A stretch of DNA of 64,000 nt from Streptomyces sp. CB09001. GTDB taxonomy: Bacteria > Actinomycetota > Actinomycetes > Streptomycetales > Streptomycetaceae. A model generated the notes under the pieces. The model worked only from the letters and a program-made list of their open reading frames with translations. It was not told the origin of the DNA and searched no databases. Position 1 is the stretch's first letter; every line of letters begins with the position of its first letter. Shown here piece by piece: positions 41,537 to 51,259 of this stretch. The DNA lies in NCBI RefSeq assembly GCF_003369795.1, contig NZ_CP026730.1:5261001-5325000 (forward strand). The letters are read 5' to 3'. The position numbers and the translations under genes are program-made.

Positions 41537-42100
41537 ATGCCGGGCAGGAACGCGACCGCGACCCGCACCACCGCAGCCGCCGAGGGGGACGTGACCGTCC
41601 TGCTCATCGGCATGCGGATCAACCACTTCTGGGCCGTGCACCACTGGCTGCCGGTCTTCCTCGCCATGCCGCGCATGCTCCGCGAACTGGCGAAGGACCC
41701 GGAGCGCGGGCTCCTGGGCCACGTCCTGCTGACGGCCTCGCCGCGGACGTACTACGTCGTGCAGTACTGGGAGTCCAAGGAGAAGCTCTACCGGTACGCG
41801 CACTCGCCCGACATGTTCCACCACCGGGCGTGGGCGATCATCAACCGCAAGGAGCGCAAGGGCAAGGTGCGTGGACACGTGGGACTGTGGCACGAGGCGT
41901 ACGTCGTGCCCGAGGGCTCGTACGAGTCGATCTACGCCGACATGCCCGCGTTCGGGCTCGCGGCGGCACACGGACAGGTGCCTCTGGAGCGGCGGGGCAA
42001 GCGCGCGCGGGACCGCTTCGCATACCGGTCGGAGAAGGGCGCGGAGCAGCGGGTGGAGAAGCGGGTCGTCGCCCGGGGGAAGGCCCCCGACGGGATCTGA
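41537..42100 (+). CDS. DUF4188-like (putative monooxygenase-related) protein
   Basis: 187 residues. The central ferredoxin-like region VTVLLIGMRINHFWAVHHWLPVFLAMPRMLRELAKDPERGLLGHVLL...YYVVQYWESKEKLYRYAHSPDMFHHRAWAIINR is characteristic of DUF4188, a relative of heme-degrading/ABM monooxygenase folds. The C-terminal about 35 residues are highly basic. The ATG at 41537 follows a GGGGGAGG ribosome-binding site. Controlled, by position, by the divergent MerR protein. Catalytic activity is not established. Confidence 0.83.
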   Translation: MPGRNATATRTTAAAEGDVTVLLIGMRINHFWAVHHWLPVFLAMPRMLRELAKDPERGLLGHVLLTASPRTYYVVQYWESKEKLYRYAHSPDMFHHRAWAIINRKERKGKVRGHVGLWHEAYVVPEGSYESIYADMPAFGLAAAHGQVPLERRGKRARDRFAYRSEKGAEQRVEKRVVARGKAPDGI

Positions 42101-42110
42101 GAACGGCGCA

Positions 42111-42138
42111 GGGCCCGCCGCGGCGTTGAGGCGGGCCC
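42111..42138. terminator. Terminator between the DUF4188 gene and ndgR
   Basis: 9-bp stem GGGCCCGCC (arms 42111-42119 and 42130-42138) between two convergent genes; probably bidirectional. Confidence 0.7.
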
Positions 42139-42166
42139 GTGACCGGTCAGAAGTGTCCGGGGATGG

Positions 42167-42883
42167 TCAGCCGTTGCGGCGCAGCGCCTCGGAGAGGCGG
42201 CCCGCGGCGTCGATGATCGCCTGCGCGTGCATACGGCCGGGGTGGCGGGTGAGGCGCTCGATGGGCCCGGAGACGGACACGGCGGCCACCACGCGGTTGG
42301 AGGGGCCGCGCACCGGCGCGGAGACGGATGCGACGCCGGGTTCCCGCTCGCCGATGGACTGCGCCCAGCCGCGGCGGCGCACGCCGGACAGCGCCGTCGC
42401 CGTGAAGCGGGCGCCCTGGAGGCCGCGGTGGAGGCGCTCCGGCTCCTCCCAGGCCATCAGGATCTGGGCCGAGGAGCCGGCCTTCATGGTGAGCGTGGAG
42501 CCGACCGGGACCGTGTCCCTGAGGCCCGACAGACGCTCGGCCGCGGCCACGCAGATACGCATGTCGCCCTGGCGGCGGTAGAGCTGGGCGCTCTCGCCCG
42601 TGACGTCGCGCAGGTGGGTGAGGACCGGGCCCGCCGTGGCGAGCAGGCGGTCCTCGCCGGCCGCCGCGGCCAGTTCGGACAGGCGCGGGCCGAGAATGAA
42701 ACGGCCCTGCATGTCGCGCGCCACCATACGGTGGTGTTCCAGCGCCACGGCCAGGCGGTGGGCCGTGGGTCGTGCCAGTCCGGTCGCGCCGACCAACCCC
42801 GCGAGGGTGGCCGGGCCGGACTCCAGAGCGCTCAGGACGAGGGCCGCCTTGTCCAGAACGCCGACGCCGCTACTGTTGTCCAT
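42167..42883 (-). CDS. ndgR: IclR-family regulator NdgR
   Basis: 238 residues, the length I recall for NdgR, the Streptomyces IclR regulator of leucine and other amino acid synthesis (an AreB orthologue). The N-terminal winged HTH is VLDKAALVLSALESGPATLAGLVGATGLARPTAHRLAVALEHH (about 9-52) and the IclR ligand domain covers about 75-235. The start is the ATG at 42883, with GGGAG upstream; the frame is open further but not protein-like. Divergent from leuCD, its classical target; it probably also acts on other amino-acid genes nearby. Confidence 0.93.
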   Translation of the reverse strand: MDNSSGVGVLDKAALVLSALESGPATLAGLVGATGLARPTAHRLAVALEHHRMVARDMQGRFILGPRLSELAAAAGEDRLLATAGPVLTHLRDVTGESAQLYRRQGDMRICVAAAERLSGLRDTVPVGSTLTMKAGSSAQILMAWEEPERLHRGLQGARFTATALSGVRRRGWAQSIGEREPGVASVSAPVRGPSNRVVAAVSVSGPIERLTRHPGRMHAQAIIDAAGRLSEALRRNG

Positions 42884-43080
42884 GCAACGATACTCCCGTC
42901 TCACTCTGTGAAACGCAAGTTCAATTTTCCGTGGAACCCGCCACTCTGGATGGCACGAAGTCACAACGGCCCGTGACGAGAGGGCCTGGTGGCGGTTGCC
43001 CGGAAACACAGGGGTGCGGGCACCGCTTCCCCAAGATCACTAGTTGGGTCGGCGCTTCGTCGCCGACCGAAGGGAAAGCG
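42884..43080. promoter_or_regulatory. ndgR-leuC divergent regulatory region with leader hairpin
   Basis: About 200 bp holding both promoters. An AT-rich patch (42905-42940) contains GTTC-N11-GGAAC-like symmetry, a candidate NdgR site. Just before leuC, GGTCGGCG/CGCCGACC (43047-43054 and 43061-43068) forms an 8-bp hairpin with a CTTCGT loop, ending only a few bases before the GAAGGGAAAG ribosome-binding site. Confidence 0.6.
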
Positions 43081-44511
43081 ATGGGTAGGACACTCGCGGA
43101 GAAGGTCTGGGACGACCACGTCGTCCGGCGCGCCGAGGGCGAGCCCGACCTCCTCTTCATCGATCTGCACCTGCTGCACGAGGTGACCAGCCCGCAGGCC
43201 TTCGACGGCCTCCGCAAGAGCGGCCGCCCGGTGCGGCGGCTCGACCTGACCATCGCCACCGAGGACCACAACACCCCGACGCTCGACATCGACAAGCCCA
43301 TCGCGGACCCGGTGTCCCGGGCCCAGCTGGAGACCCTGCGCAAGAACTGCGCGGAGTTCGGCGTCCGGCTGCACCCGCTGGGCGACGTCGAACAGGGCGT
43401 CGTGCACGTCGTCGGCCCCCAGCTGGGCCTGACCCAGCCCGGCACCACCGTGGTCTGCGGCGACTCGCACACCTCGACGCACGGCGCCTTCGGCGCGCTG
43501 GCGTTCGGCATCGGCACCTCCCAGGTCGAGCACGTACTGGCCACCCAGACGCTGCCCCTGGCCCGCCCGAAGACCATGGCGATCACCGTCGACGGCGAAC
43601 TGCCCGACGGCGTCACGGCCAAGGACCTGATCCTGGCGATCATCGCGAAGATCGGCACCGGCGGCGGCCAGGGGTACATCCTGGAGTACCGCGGCGAGGC
43701 CATCGAGAAGCTCTCGATGGAGGCCCGCATGACCATCTGCAACATGTCGATCGAGGCCGGCGCCCGCGCGGGCATGATCGCCCCCGACGAGACCACCTTC
43801 GCCTACCTCCAGGGCCGCCCGCACGCCCCCGAGGGCGCCGACTGGGACGCGGCGGTCGCGTACTGGAAGACGCTGCGTACGGACGACGACGCCCAGTTCG
43901 ACGCCGAGGTCGTCATCGAGGCCGCCGAGCTGGCGCCGTTCGTCACCTGGGGCACCAACCCCGGCCAGGGCGCACCGCTTTCCGCCGCCGTCCCCGACCC
44001 GGCTTCCTACGAGGACGTCTCGGCGCGCTTCGCCGCCGAAAAGGCGCTGGAGTACATGGGCTTGGAGGCCGGGCAGCCGCTGCGCTCCATCAAGGTGGAC
44101 ACCGTCTTCGTGGGCTCCTGCACCAACGGCCGCATCGAGGACCTGCGCGCCGCCGCCGAGATCGTCCGGGACCGCAAAGTCGCCGACGGCGTACGCATGC
44201 TGGTCGTCCCCGGCTCCGCGCGGGTCGGCCTCCAGGCCGTCTCCGAGGGCCTGGACGTGGTCTTCAAGGAGGCCGGCGCCGAATGGCGGCACGCGGGCTG
44301 CTCGATGTGCCTGGGCATGAACCCGGACCAGCTGGCCCCGGGCGAGCGCTCCGCGTCCACCTCCAACCGCAACTTCGAGGGGCGCCAGGGCAAGGGCGGC
44401 CGCACCCACCTGGTGTCGCCGCAGGTCGCGGCCGCGACGGCGGTCCTGGGCCACCTGGCCTCCCCGGCCGACCTGTCCGCCGCCGACGTCCCCACGCCCG
44501 CTGGAGTCTGA
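43081..44511 (+). CDS. leuC: 3-isopropylmalate dehydratase large subunit
   Basis: Aconitase-family [4Fe-4S] enzyme that isomerises 2- to 3-isopropylmalate with LeuD, and dehydrates/rehydrates citramalate for isoleucine. It has 476 residues. Cluster cysteines are C347 (VGSCTNGR), C407 and C410 (GCSMCLG). Further motifs are GDSHTSTHGAFG (about 132-143) and SASTSNRNFEGRQG (about 427-440). The start is the ATG at 43081, preceded by GAAGGGA. It is 5 bp ahead of leuD. Confidence 0.97.
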   Translation: MGRTLAEKVWDDHVVRRAEGEPDLLFIDLHLLHEVTSPQAFDGLRKSGRPVRRLDLTIATEDHNTPTLDIDKPIADPVSRAQLETLRKNCAEFGVRLHPLGDVEQGVVHVVGPQLGLTQPGTTVVCGDSHTSTHGAFGALAFGIGTSQVEHVLATQTLPLARPKTMAITVDGELPDGVTAKDLILAIIAKIGTGGGQGYILEYRGEAIEKLSMEARMTICNMSIEAGARAGMIAPDETTFAYLQGRPHAPEGADWDAAVAYWKTLRTDDDAQFDAEVVIEAAELAPFVTWGTNPGQGAPLSAAVPDPASYEDVSARFAAEKALEYMGLEAGQPLRSIKVDTVFVGSCTNGRIEDLRAAAEIVRDRKVADGVRMLVVPGSARVGLQAVSEGLDVVFKEAGAEWRHAGCSMCLGMNPDQLAPGERSASTSNRNFEGRQGKGGRTHLVSPQVAAATAVLGHLASPADLSAADVPTPAGV

Positions 44512-44516
44512 GAGTC

Positions 44517-45110
44517 ATGGAAGCGTTCACCAAGCACACCGGCCGGGCCGTTCCGCTGCGCCGCAGCAACGTCGACACCGACCAGATCATCCCCGCCCAC
44601 TGGCTCAAGAAGGTGACCCGGGACGGGTTCGAGGACGGGCTCTTCGAGGCCTGGCGCAAGGACCCGGAGTTCGTGCTCAACCGGCCCGAGCGCGCGGGCG
44701 CCACCGTCCTGGTCGCTGGTCCCGACTTCGGCACCGGTTCCTCCCGCGAGCACGCCGTCTGGGCCCTGCAGAACTACGGCTTCAAGACCGTGATCTCCTC
44801 CCGCTTCGCCGACATCTTCCGCGGCAACTCGCTGAAGAACGGCCTGCTCACGGTGGTCCTCGACCAGCAGACCGTGGACGCGCTGTGGGAGGTGGCGGAG
44901 CGGGACCCGCAGGCGGAGATCACCGTGGACCTGGAGGCCCGCGAGGTCCGCGCCGAGGGCGTCACCGCCGCCTTCGAGCTGGACGAGAACTCCCGCTGGC
45001 GCCTGCTGAACGGGCTGGACGACATCTCGATCACCCTCCAGAACGAGGCGGACATCGCCGCGTACGAGGCGAAGCGCCCGTCGTTCAAGCCGCAGACCGT
45101 CCAGGTCTGA
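44517..45110 (+). CDS. leuD: 3-isopropylmalate dehydratase small subunit
   Basis: Swivelling aconitase-C subunit that completes LeuCD. It has 197 residues with NVDTDQIIPAHWLK (about 18-31), GPDFGTGSSREHA (about 68-80) and SRFADIFRGNSLKNGLL (about 98-114). It starts 5 bp after the leuC stop, so the two are translationally coupled. A terminator follows about 70 bp downstream. Confidence 0.97.
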   Translation: MEAFTKHTGRAVPLRRSNVDTDQIIPAHWLKKVTRDGFEDGLFEAWRKDPEFVLNRPERAGATVLVAGPDFGTGSSREHAVWALQNYGFKTVISSRFADIFRGNSLKNGLLTVVLDQQTVDALWEVAERDPQAEITVDLEAREVRAEGVTAAFELDENSRWRLLNGLDDISITLQNEADIAAYEAKRPSFKPQTVQV

Positions 45111-45178
45111 ACACCCGGAGCCGCCACGAGCCTCCCCGGGGCTCCACAAGGTCGAGTTTCGGCCACCCAACACACCCG

Positions 45179-45217
45179 CCGTACCCCCGATCGGCCCGAT
45201 CGGGGGTACGGCCGTTT
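45179..45217 (+). terminator. Terminator after leuCD
   Basis: 13-bp stem (45179-45191 and 45199-45211) with a 7-nt loop, then CCGTTTTC. Confidence 0.85.
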
Positions 45218-45396
45218 TCGGATCCGTCCGCGGCCGCCCGTGACGGACGTGACGCACAACTCCCCACGTTAGAGGCGTGGTTGCCGGGGTACGCAAGGTC
45301 CTGAGGACCGGCTCCCGAAGGTGCCAGGAAGGCCGTTCGAGGCGGCAGTTGCCCCCTGCGCAGGCGACAACTCGCCCCAGATGGCACAATCTGTGC

Positions 45397-45627
45397 ATGG
45401 AACACGACGGCCAACTCGAGCTCTATACGGCGGTCGCGTCCCGGCTCAAGGAAGCGCACACAAGAGTGCGCGCACTGCAAGTCCCGGAGGGCGTACGGAT
45501 GGCGCTGACCCGGAAGCTGCTGGTCATTACGGCCGCGGCCAAACACGATCTCGCCGGTGCGGCAAGGCGCCTGGATCGGTTCACCGCCGACCTCGACGCG
45601 GGTCGATTCCCCGAAGAGGAAGGCTGA
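45397..45627 (+). CDS. Small conserved hypothetical protein (76 aa)
   Basis: 76 residues, almost entirely helical: MEHDGQLELYTAVASRLKEA, then a helix with VRALQVPEGVRMALTRKLLVITAAAKHDLAGAARRL and an acidic end. No signal peptide, cysteine or known motif. ATG 45397 follows an AT-rich patch (CACAATCTGTGC) that may be a -10 box, so the mRNA could be leaderless. It lies between leuCD and hupS; I recall a similar small gene beside hupS in S. coelicolor. Function unknown. Confidence 0.78.
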   Translation: MEHDGQLELYTAVASRLKEAHTRVRALQVPEGVRMALTRKLLVITAAAKHDLAGAARRLDRFTADLDAGRFPEEEG

Positions 45628-45684
45628 ACCGGCCGGGACCGCCCGAGTCCGTTGCGGCACAAGGGTGATTAGCCCGTTTCGTGT

Positions 45685-45713
45685 TTGATTTGCGGTATAT
45701 ATCTGCCTAACGT
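45685..45713 (+). promoter_or_regulatory. Probable promoter of hupS
   Basis: TTGATT (45685-45690), 17-bp spacer, TAACGT (45708-45713), inside a low-GC stretch about 50 bp upstream of the hupS start. Confidence 0.5.
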
Positions 45714-45764
45714 GCGAAAAAGCTTGAACACATTCGTTCTGGCGATGTCTCCGAAGGGGAAGAC

Positions 45765-46421
45765 GTGAACAAGGCGCAGCTCGTAGAAGCGATTGCCGAC
45801 AAGCTGGGCGGCCGGCAGCAGGCCGCCGACGCTGTCGACGCGGTCCTGGACGCCCTCGTCCGTGCCGTCGTCGCGGGCGACCGGGTCTCGGTCACCGGCT
45901 TCGGTTCCTTCGAGAAGGTCGACCGCCCGGCCCGTTACGCCCGCAACCCGCAGACGGGCGAGCGGGTTCGGGTCAAGAAGACCTCCGTGCCGCGCTTCCG
46001 CGCGGGCCAGGGCTTCAAGGACCTGGTGAGCGGCTCGAAGAAGCTTCCGAAGAACGACATCGCGGTCAAGAAGGCCCCCAAGGGCAGCCTGTCCGGCCCG
46101 CCGCCCACCATCTCCAAGGCGGCCGGCAAGAAGGCCGCCGCCAAGAAGGCCACGGGCGCCGCGAAGAAGACCACGGGCGCGGCCAGGAAGACCTCCGCGG
46201 CGGCGAAGAAGACGACCGCGAAGAAGACCACCGGAGCGGCGAAGACGACGGCGAAGAAGACCACCGCCAAGAAGTCCGCCGCCAAGAGCACCACGGCGGC
46301 GGCGAAGAAGACCGCCGCCAAGAAGGCCCCCGCGAAGAAGGCGACCGCCAAGAAGGCCCCGGCCAAGAAGTCGACGGCCCGCAAGACCACCGCCAAGAAG
46401 GCCACCGCCCGCAAGAAGTAG
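45765..46421 (+). CDS. hupS: HU-family nucleoid protein with lysine-rich tail (HupS)
   Basis: 218 residues: an N-terminal HU domain (about 1-93, MNKAQLVEAIADKLGG..VSVTGFGSFEKVDRPARYARNPQTGERVRVKKTSVPRFRAG) and a histone-H1-like tail (about 115-218) of repeated AAKK/TAKK/APAKK units. This is the sporulation-associated HU of Streptomyces (also Dps-like in mycobacterial HupB), which compacts DNA in prespore compartments. The GTG at 45765 follows GGGGAAG. The tail is low-complexity Ala-Lys repeat coding DNA (46150-46420), prone to length change. Confidence 0.94.
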   Translation: MNKAQLVEAIADKLGGRQQAADAVDAVLDALVRAVVAGDRVSVTGFGSFEKVDRPARYARNPQTGERVRVKKTSVPRFRAGQGFKDLVSGSKKLPKNDIAVKKAPKGSLSGPPPTISKAAGKKAAAKKATGAAKKTTGAARKTSAAAKKTTAKKTTGAAKTTAKKTTAKKSAAKSTTAAAKKTAAKKAPAKKATAKKAPAKKSTARKTTAKKATARKK

Positions 46422-46464
46422 CAGGCGGAAACCCGCGGCAGCGGGCGAACGGGCACAGGGCACA

Positions 46465-46509
46465 CACGCGCCGGGCCGGACTCCCTCTCGGAGTCCGGCC
46501 CGCGGCGTG
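46465..46509 (+). terminator. Terminator after hupS
   Basis: 12-bp core stem GGGCCGGACTCC (46473-46484 and 46490-46501) extended by an outer CACGC/GCGTG pairing (46465-46469 and 46505-46509). No T run. It lies between the convergent hupS and the small gene at 46539. Confidence 0.7.
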
Positions 46510-46538
46510 TCCGGGACCCGGTGGGCGGGCCCGGCCGG

Positions 46539-46748
46539 TCAGAACGTCTGCAGGGTCACCAGCGTGATCCGGCGCTCCGCACCCGGGCCCGTCTCCTCGG
46601 TCTCGATCCGCACCCGCTGCCCGGGCCGCAGCAGCCTGAGGCCCCCCGCGTCGAACGCCGCCGCGTCGAAGGGCACGGGCGTACCGTCGTCGAGCAGCAC
46701 CTGCCCGCTGCGGCTTTCGGGGTCGTACGTGTACGCGGTCGCCTGCAT
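46539..46748 (-). CDS. Small protein, cold-shock/OB-fold-like (69 aa)
   Basis: 69 residues: MQATAYTYDPESRSGQVLLDD..VPFDAAAFDAGGLRLLRPGQRVRIETEETGPGAERRITLVTLQTF. The strand pattern and the phrase LRPGQRVRIE recall cold-shock domain proteins, but the RNA-binding aromatic motifs (FGFI/VFVH) are absent, so it is at best a distant relative. It sits 9 bp after cofC on the same strand and is probably co-transcribed with it. Confidence 0.75.
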   Translation of the reverse strand: MQATAYTYDPESRSGQVLLDDGTPVPFDAAAFDAGGLRLLRPGQRVRIETEETGPGAERRITLVTLQTF

Positions 46749-46757
46749 GCCGGCAGC

Positions 46758-47396
46758 CTACTGCCCGGCGATCAGCAGCCGCGCCGCCACCGCGGCCGTA
46801 CGGGGACCCACCCCGAGCGCCAGCGCGGAGCGGAGATCACCGCCGGTGTCGACGTCCTGCCGTACGGAATCCACCGCGCCGAGACGTAGTTCCACCGCGC
46901 CGGACGCCCGGTGGCGGGCCCGTGAATCCGTACCGAATGCGGGCGCCAATTCCCGGCCCGGCGCCACGGCCAGCAAGGTGGTGCCGATTCGGGCCGCGTC
47001 CGCGAGAAAAGCACGCGGGAATTGCGCGGCCGCGGCCAGTACCGCCGCCAATTCGGCCGGCCGCAGCGCGGGAAGATCGGCGTTGAGCGCGGCCACCGGG
47101 CTTTCCGGCCGGGCCGCCCGTACCACGGCCGCCCCGTGCGTCAGCGCGGCGTTCAAGCCGCCGCCGGGCTCGTCCGCGACGATGCCCGCGCCGAGCGCCG
47201 CCAGTTCCCGTCCGGCCCGTGCGTCGTCCGTGACGACTGCCACATCCGCGACCGCCGGGCAGGCCAGCGCGGCTGCCACGGTGTCCTGTGCGAACGCCAG
47301 CGCGAGCCCCGGCCGCACCCCGTCGTCCGCGGTGTCCGACAGCCTGCTCTTGGCCCGGGCAAGGGGCTTCACGGGTACGACCAAGGTCCACTGCAC
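46758..47396 (-). CDS. cofC: 2-phospho-L-lactate guanylyltransferase (CofC/FbiD)
   Basis: Activates 2-phospholactate or phosphoenolpyruvate with GTP for coenzyme F420 synthesis. It has 212 residues of the MobA-like nucleotidyltransferase fold: VVPVKPLARAKSRLSD (about 5-20), VVTDDARAGRELAALGA (about 54-70), DEPGGGLNAAL (about 74-84) and ALNADLPALRPAEL (about 103-116). The start is the GTG at 47396 with AAGGA about 10 nt upstream. The other F420 genes (fbiA, fbiB) are not in this window. Confidence 0.9.
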   Translation of the reverse strand: MQWTLVVPVKPLARAKSRLSDTADDGVRPGLALAFAQDTVAAALACPAVADVAVVTDDARAGRELAALGAGIVADEPGGGLNAALTHGAAVVRAARPESPVAALNADLPALRPAELAAVLAAAAQFPRAFLADAARIGTTLLAVAPGRELAPAFGTDSRARHRASGAVELRLGAVDSVRQDVDTGGDLRSALALGVGPRTAAVAARLLIAGQ

Positions 47397-47539
47397 GAGC
47401 GTTCCGTCCTTCTCTCGTCGCCGTCATTGTCACCTGCGAGACCTGGCGGTTCACTCTTCGGGGCGTACGGTGTTCTCGACAGACGGGCGGCCCGGGGCGA
47501 CACTTGTCCGGCCCCAGGCCCTGGAGGAAAGGTGTCAGC

Positions 47540-48334
47540 GTGCCCCGCCGCAGAATCGGCTTCTGGTACCGCTTGGCCGCGGTGATCTGCAAACCGCCGC
47601 TGGTGGTTCTGATCAAGCGGGACTGGCGGGGAATGGAGAACATTCCGGCCGAGGGTGGATTTATCACCGCCGTGAACCACAATTCGCACGTCGACCCCTT
47701 CGCGTACGCGCACTACCAGTACAACACCGGACGCGTCCCGCGATTCCTGGCGAAGAGCGGCCTTTTCAAGAAGGGCTTCGTCGGCGCCGCGATGCGGGGG
47801 ACCGGACAGATCCCCGTCTACCGCGAGAGCACGGACGCGCTGAGCGCCTTCCGCGCCGCGATCGACGCCGTGGAGCGCGGCGAGTGCGTCGCGTTCTACC
47901 CCGAGGGCACCCTCACCCGCGACCCGGACGGCTGGCCGATGACCGCCAAGACCGGTGCCGCGCGCGTCGCCCTGCAGACCAAGTGCCCGGTGATCCCGGT
48001 CGCCCAGTGGGGCTGCAACGAACTGCTGCCGCCCTACGCCAAGAAGCCCAGCCTCCTGCCGCGCAAGACCCACCAGGTGCTGGCCGGGCCGCCGGTCGAC
48101 CTGGCGCGCTTCTACGACAAGGAGATGACCACGGAGCTCCTGAAGGAGGCCACCGAGGTCATCATGGCCGCCGTCACCCGCCAGCTGGAGGAGATCCGCG
48201 GCGAGAAGGCGCCCGAAACCCCCTACGACCCGCGCCGCGAGCGGATCGAGCAGCGGCGCCGTACCCAGCGGGCGAAGCCGCAGTCGGCGCCCCCGCGCAC
48301 CCACGGACCGCAGGCAGAAGGGCAGAGCACGTGA
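47540..48334 (+). CDS. 1-acyl-sn-glycerol-3-phosphate acyltransferase (PlsC-like)
   Basis: 264-residue lysophospholipid acyltransferase. HX4D is NHNSHVD (about 46-52), the Gly-bearing block is FYPEGTLTRDPDGW (about 117-130), and VPVAQWG-type sequence (PVIPVAQWGCNELLPP) follows. Hydrophobic residues near the N-terminus anchor it in the membrane. The GTG at 47540 follows GGAGGAAAGG. It overlaps gpsA by 4 nt, coupling acyltransfer to production of the glycerol-3-phosphate backbone. Confidence 0.92.
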   Translation: MPRRRIGFWYRLAAVICKPPLVVLIKRDWRGMENIPAEGGFITAVNHNSHVDPFAYAHYQYNTGRVPRFLAKSGLFKKGFVGAAMRGTGQIPVYRESTDALSAFRAAIDAVERGECVAFYPEGTLTRDPDGWPMTAKTGAARVALQTKCPVIPVAQWGCNELLPPYAKKPSLLPRKTHQVLAGPPVDLARFYDKEMTTELLKEATEVIMAAVTRQLEEIRGEKAPETPYDPRRERIEQRRRTQRAKPQSAPPRTHGPQAEGQST

Positions 48335-49341
48335 GCAAGCCGGTCAAGGCGGCCGTCTTCGGCACCGGATCCTGGGGCACCGCCTTCGGCACGGTCCTCG
48401 CCGACGCGGGCTGCGAGGTCACCCTCTGGGGGCGCCGCGCCGCACTCGCCGACGCCGTCAACTCCACCCGCACCAACCCGGACTACCTGCCCGGCGTGGA
48501 ACTCCCCGAGAACCTGCGGGCCACCACCGACGCCGCCGAGGCCGCGCGGGACGCCGACTTCACCGTCCTCGCCGTCCCCTCCCAGACGCTGCGCACGGGC
48601 CTCGCCGACTGGGCGCCCCTGCTGGCGCCCGGCACCGTCCTGGTGTCGCTCATGAAGGGCGTCGAACTCGTCTCCGCGATGCGGATGAGCGAGGTGATCG
48701 GGGACGTCGCCAAGGTCGGACCCGAGCGCATCGCCGTGGTCACCGGACCCAACCTGGCCCGCGAGATCGCCGCCCGCATGCCGGCCGCCGCCGTGGTCGC
48801 CTGCCCCGACGAGTCCGTCGCCCAGCGCCTCCAGGCGGCCTGCCACACGCCGTACTTCCGCCCCTACACCAACACCGACGTCGTCGGCTGCGAACTGGGC
48901 GGCGCCGTGAAGAACGTGATCGGGCTCGCCGTCGGCATCGCGGACGGCATGGGCCTCGGCGACAACGCCAAGGGCTCCCTCATCACCCGCGGCCTCGCCG
49001 AGACCACCCGCCTCGGAGTCGCCCTCGGGGCCGACCCGCTGACCTTCTCCGGCCTGGCCGGGCTCGGCGACCTGGTGGCGACCTGCTCCTCGCCGCTGTC
49101 CCGCAACCACACGTTCGGCACCAACCTCGGCAAGGGCATGACCCTGGAGGAGACCATCGCGGTCACCAGGCAGACCGCCGAGGGCGTCAAGTCCTGCGAG
49201 TCGGTGCTGGACCTGGCCCGCAGGCACGGCGTCGACATGCCGATCACCGAGACGGTCGTCGCCATCGTGCACGAGGGCAAGTCCCCGGTGGTCGCGGTGA
49301 AGGAGCTCATGTCGCGCAGCGCGAAGCCCGAGCGACGCTGA
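48331..49341 (+). CDS. gpsA: Glycerol-3-phosphate dehydrogenase (NAD(P)+)
   Basis: Makes sn-glycerol-3-phosphate from dihydroxyacetone phosphate for phospholipids. It has 336 residues. The N-terminal Rossmann motif is AVFGTGSWGTAFG (about 8-20). The catalytic Lys is in GGAVKNVIGLAVG (about 194), with the GLGDLVATCSS block after it (about 246-256). The start is the GTG at 48331, which overlaps the acyltransferase stop (GTGA). Confidence 0.96.
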   Translation: MSKPVKAAVFGTGSWGTAFGTVLADAGCEVTLWGRRAALADAVNSTRTNPDYLPGVELPENLRATTDAAEAARDADFTVLAVPSQTLRTGLADWAPLLAPGTVLVSLMKGVELVSAMRMSEVIGDVAKVGPERIAVVTGPNLAREIAARMPAAAVVACPDESVAQRLQAACHTPYFRPYTNTDVVGCELGGAVKNVIGLAVGIADGMGLGDNAKGSLITRGLAETTRLGVALGADPLTFSGLAGLGDLVATCSSPLSRNHTFGTNLGKGMTLEETIAVTRQTAEGVKSCESVLDLARRHGVDMPITETVVAIVHEGKSPVVAVKELMSRSAKPERR

Positions 49342-49432
49342 GCGACGCCCCCGGAACCCGGCGGGACTCGGGCGCCACGCGGCCTCGCCGACGCTGTCTC
49401 GAGGCACTGCGGGCGGGTACTCTCAACGCGAT

Positions 49433-50602
<1,170 letters not shown>

Positions 50603-50624
50603 CGCTTTTCGCGCCGTGACCACA

Positions 50625-50656
50625 GAGAAGGCGACTCCCTCGGGGGTCGCCTTCTC
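50625..50656 (+). terminator. Terminator after ddl
   Basis: 11-bp stem GAGAAGGCGAC (arms 50625-50635 and 50646-50656) with further pairing inside. It faces the convergent small gene at 50781. Confidence 0.8.
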
Positions 50657-50780
50657 GCAGTATGATCAGCGGGTTTCCTGTCCGGTCCGGGAACCGTCAT
50701 CGACTTGCCGTCGTCTGCTGAGGAACAGCACGCGGCGGCGATCAACGGGACGGGACCGAGCGGCGGAGAGGGGGCAGGAG

Positions 50781-51014
50781 CTAGAGATGGACGACCGGAC
50801 AGGTCAGAGTGCGGGTGATGCCGTCCACTTGCTGGACCTTGGCGACCACCATGCGACCCAGTTCGTCGACGGTGTCCGACTGGGCGCGGACGATGACGTC
50901 GTAAGGTCCTGTCACGTCCTCCGCCTGGATCACACCAGGGAGCTTGCTGATCGTCTCGGCGACGGTCGACGCCTTGCCGACCTCCGTCTGGATCAAGATG
51001 TACGCCTGTACCAC
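50781..51014 (-). CDS. Stand-alone Lrp/AsnC ligand-binding (RAM) domain protein
   Basis: 77 residues that match only the C-terminal RAM domain of Lrp/AsnC regulators (VQAYILIQTEVGKASTVAETISKLPGVIQAEDVTGPYDVIVRAQ..DELGRMVVAKVQQVDGITRTLTCPVV). No DNA-binding HTH. Such SraA-type proteins form decamers that bind amino acids and can modulate full-length Lrp proteins. The GTG at 51014 has GGAGG upstream. Monocistronic between ddl and thiL. Confidence 0.9.
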   Translation of the reverse strand: MVQAYILIQTEVGKASTVAETISKLPGVIQAEDVTGPYDVIVRAQSDTVDELGRMVVAKVQQVDGITRTLTCPVVHL

Positions 51015-51259
51015 GGAACCTCCAGAGCGGCCACGAGGATCATGTGGGGAAAAGGAACGCCACGGTATCGCGTAGCCGCTCTCCGCGGGGAGACCCGCGG
51101 GCCGCGGACCTCGCGCGTCGGGGTGCCGGAAGGACGCGAGTTGACGATCACGCCGACCGTGGCGACGGTCATTCCGACCGTAACGAGGACAGAGATGACG
51201 CGCGACCGGGCACGGACACGGGCACGGACAGGGACTGGGACAGAAGGGGAGCCAAGGCG

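Noticed and set aside
46150..46420. Repeated lysine/alanine codons as a possible separate repeat element
   Set aside because: It is the in-frame tail of HupS, a known low-complexity domain.
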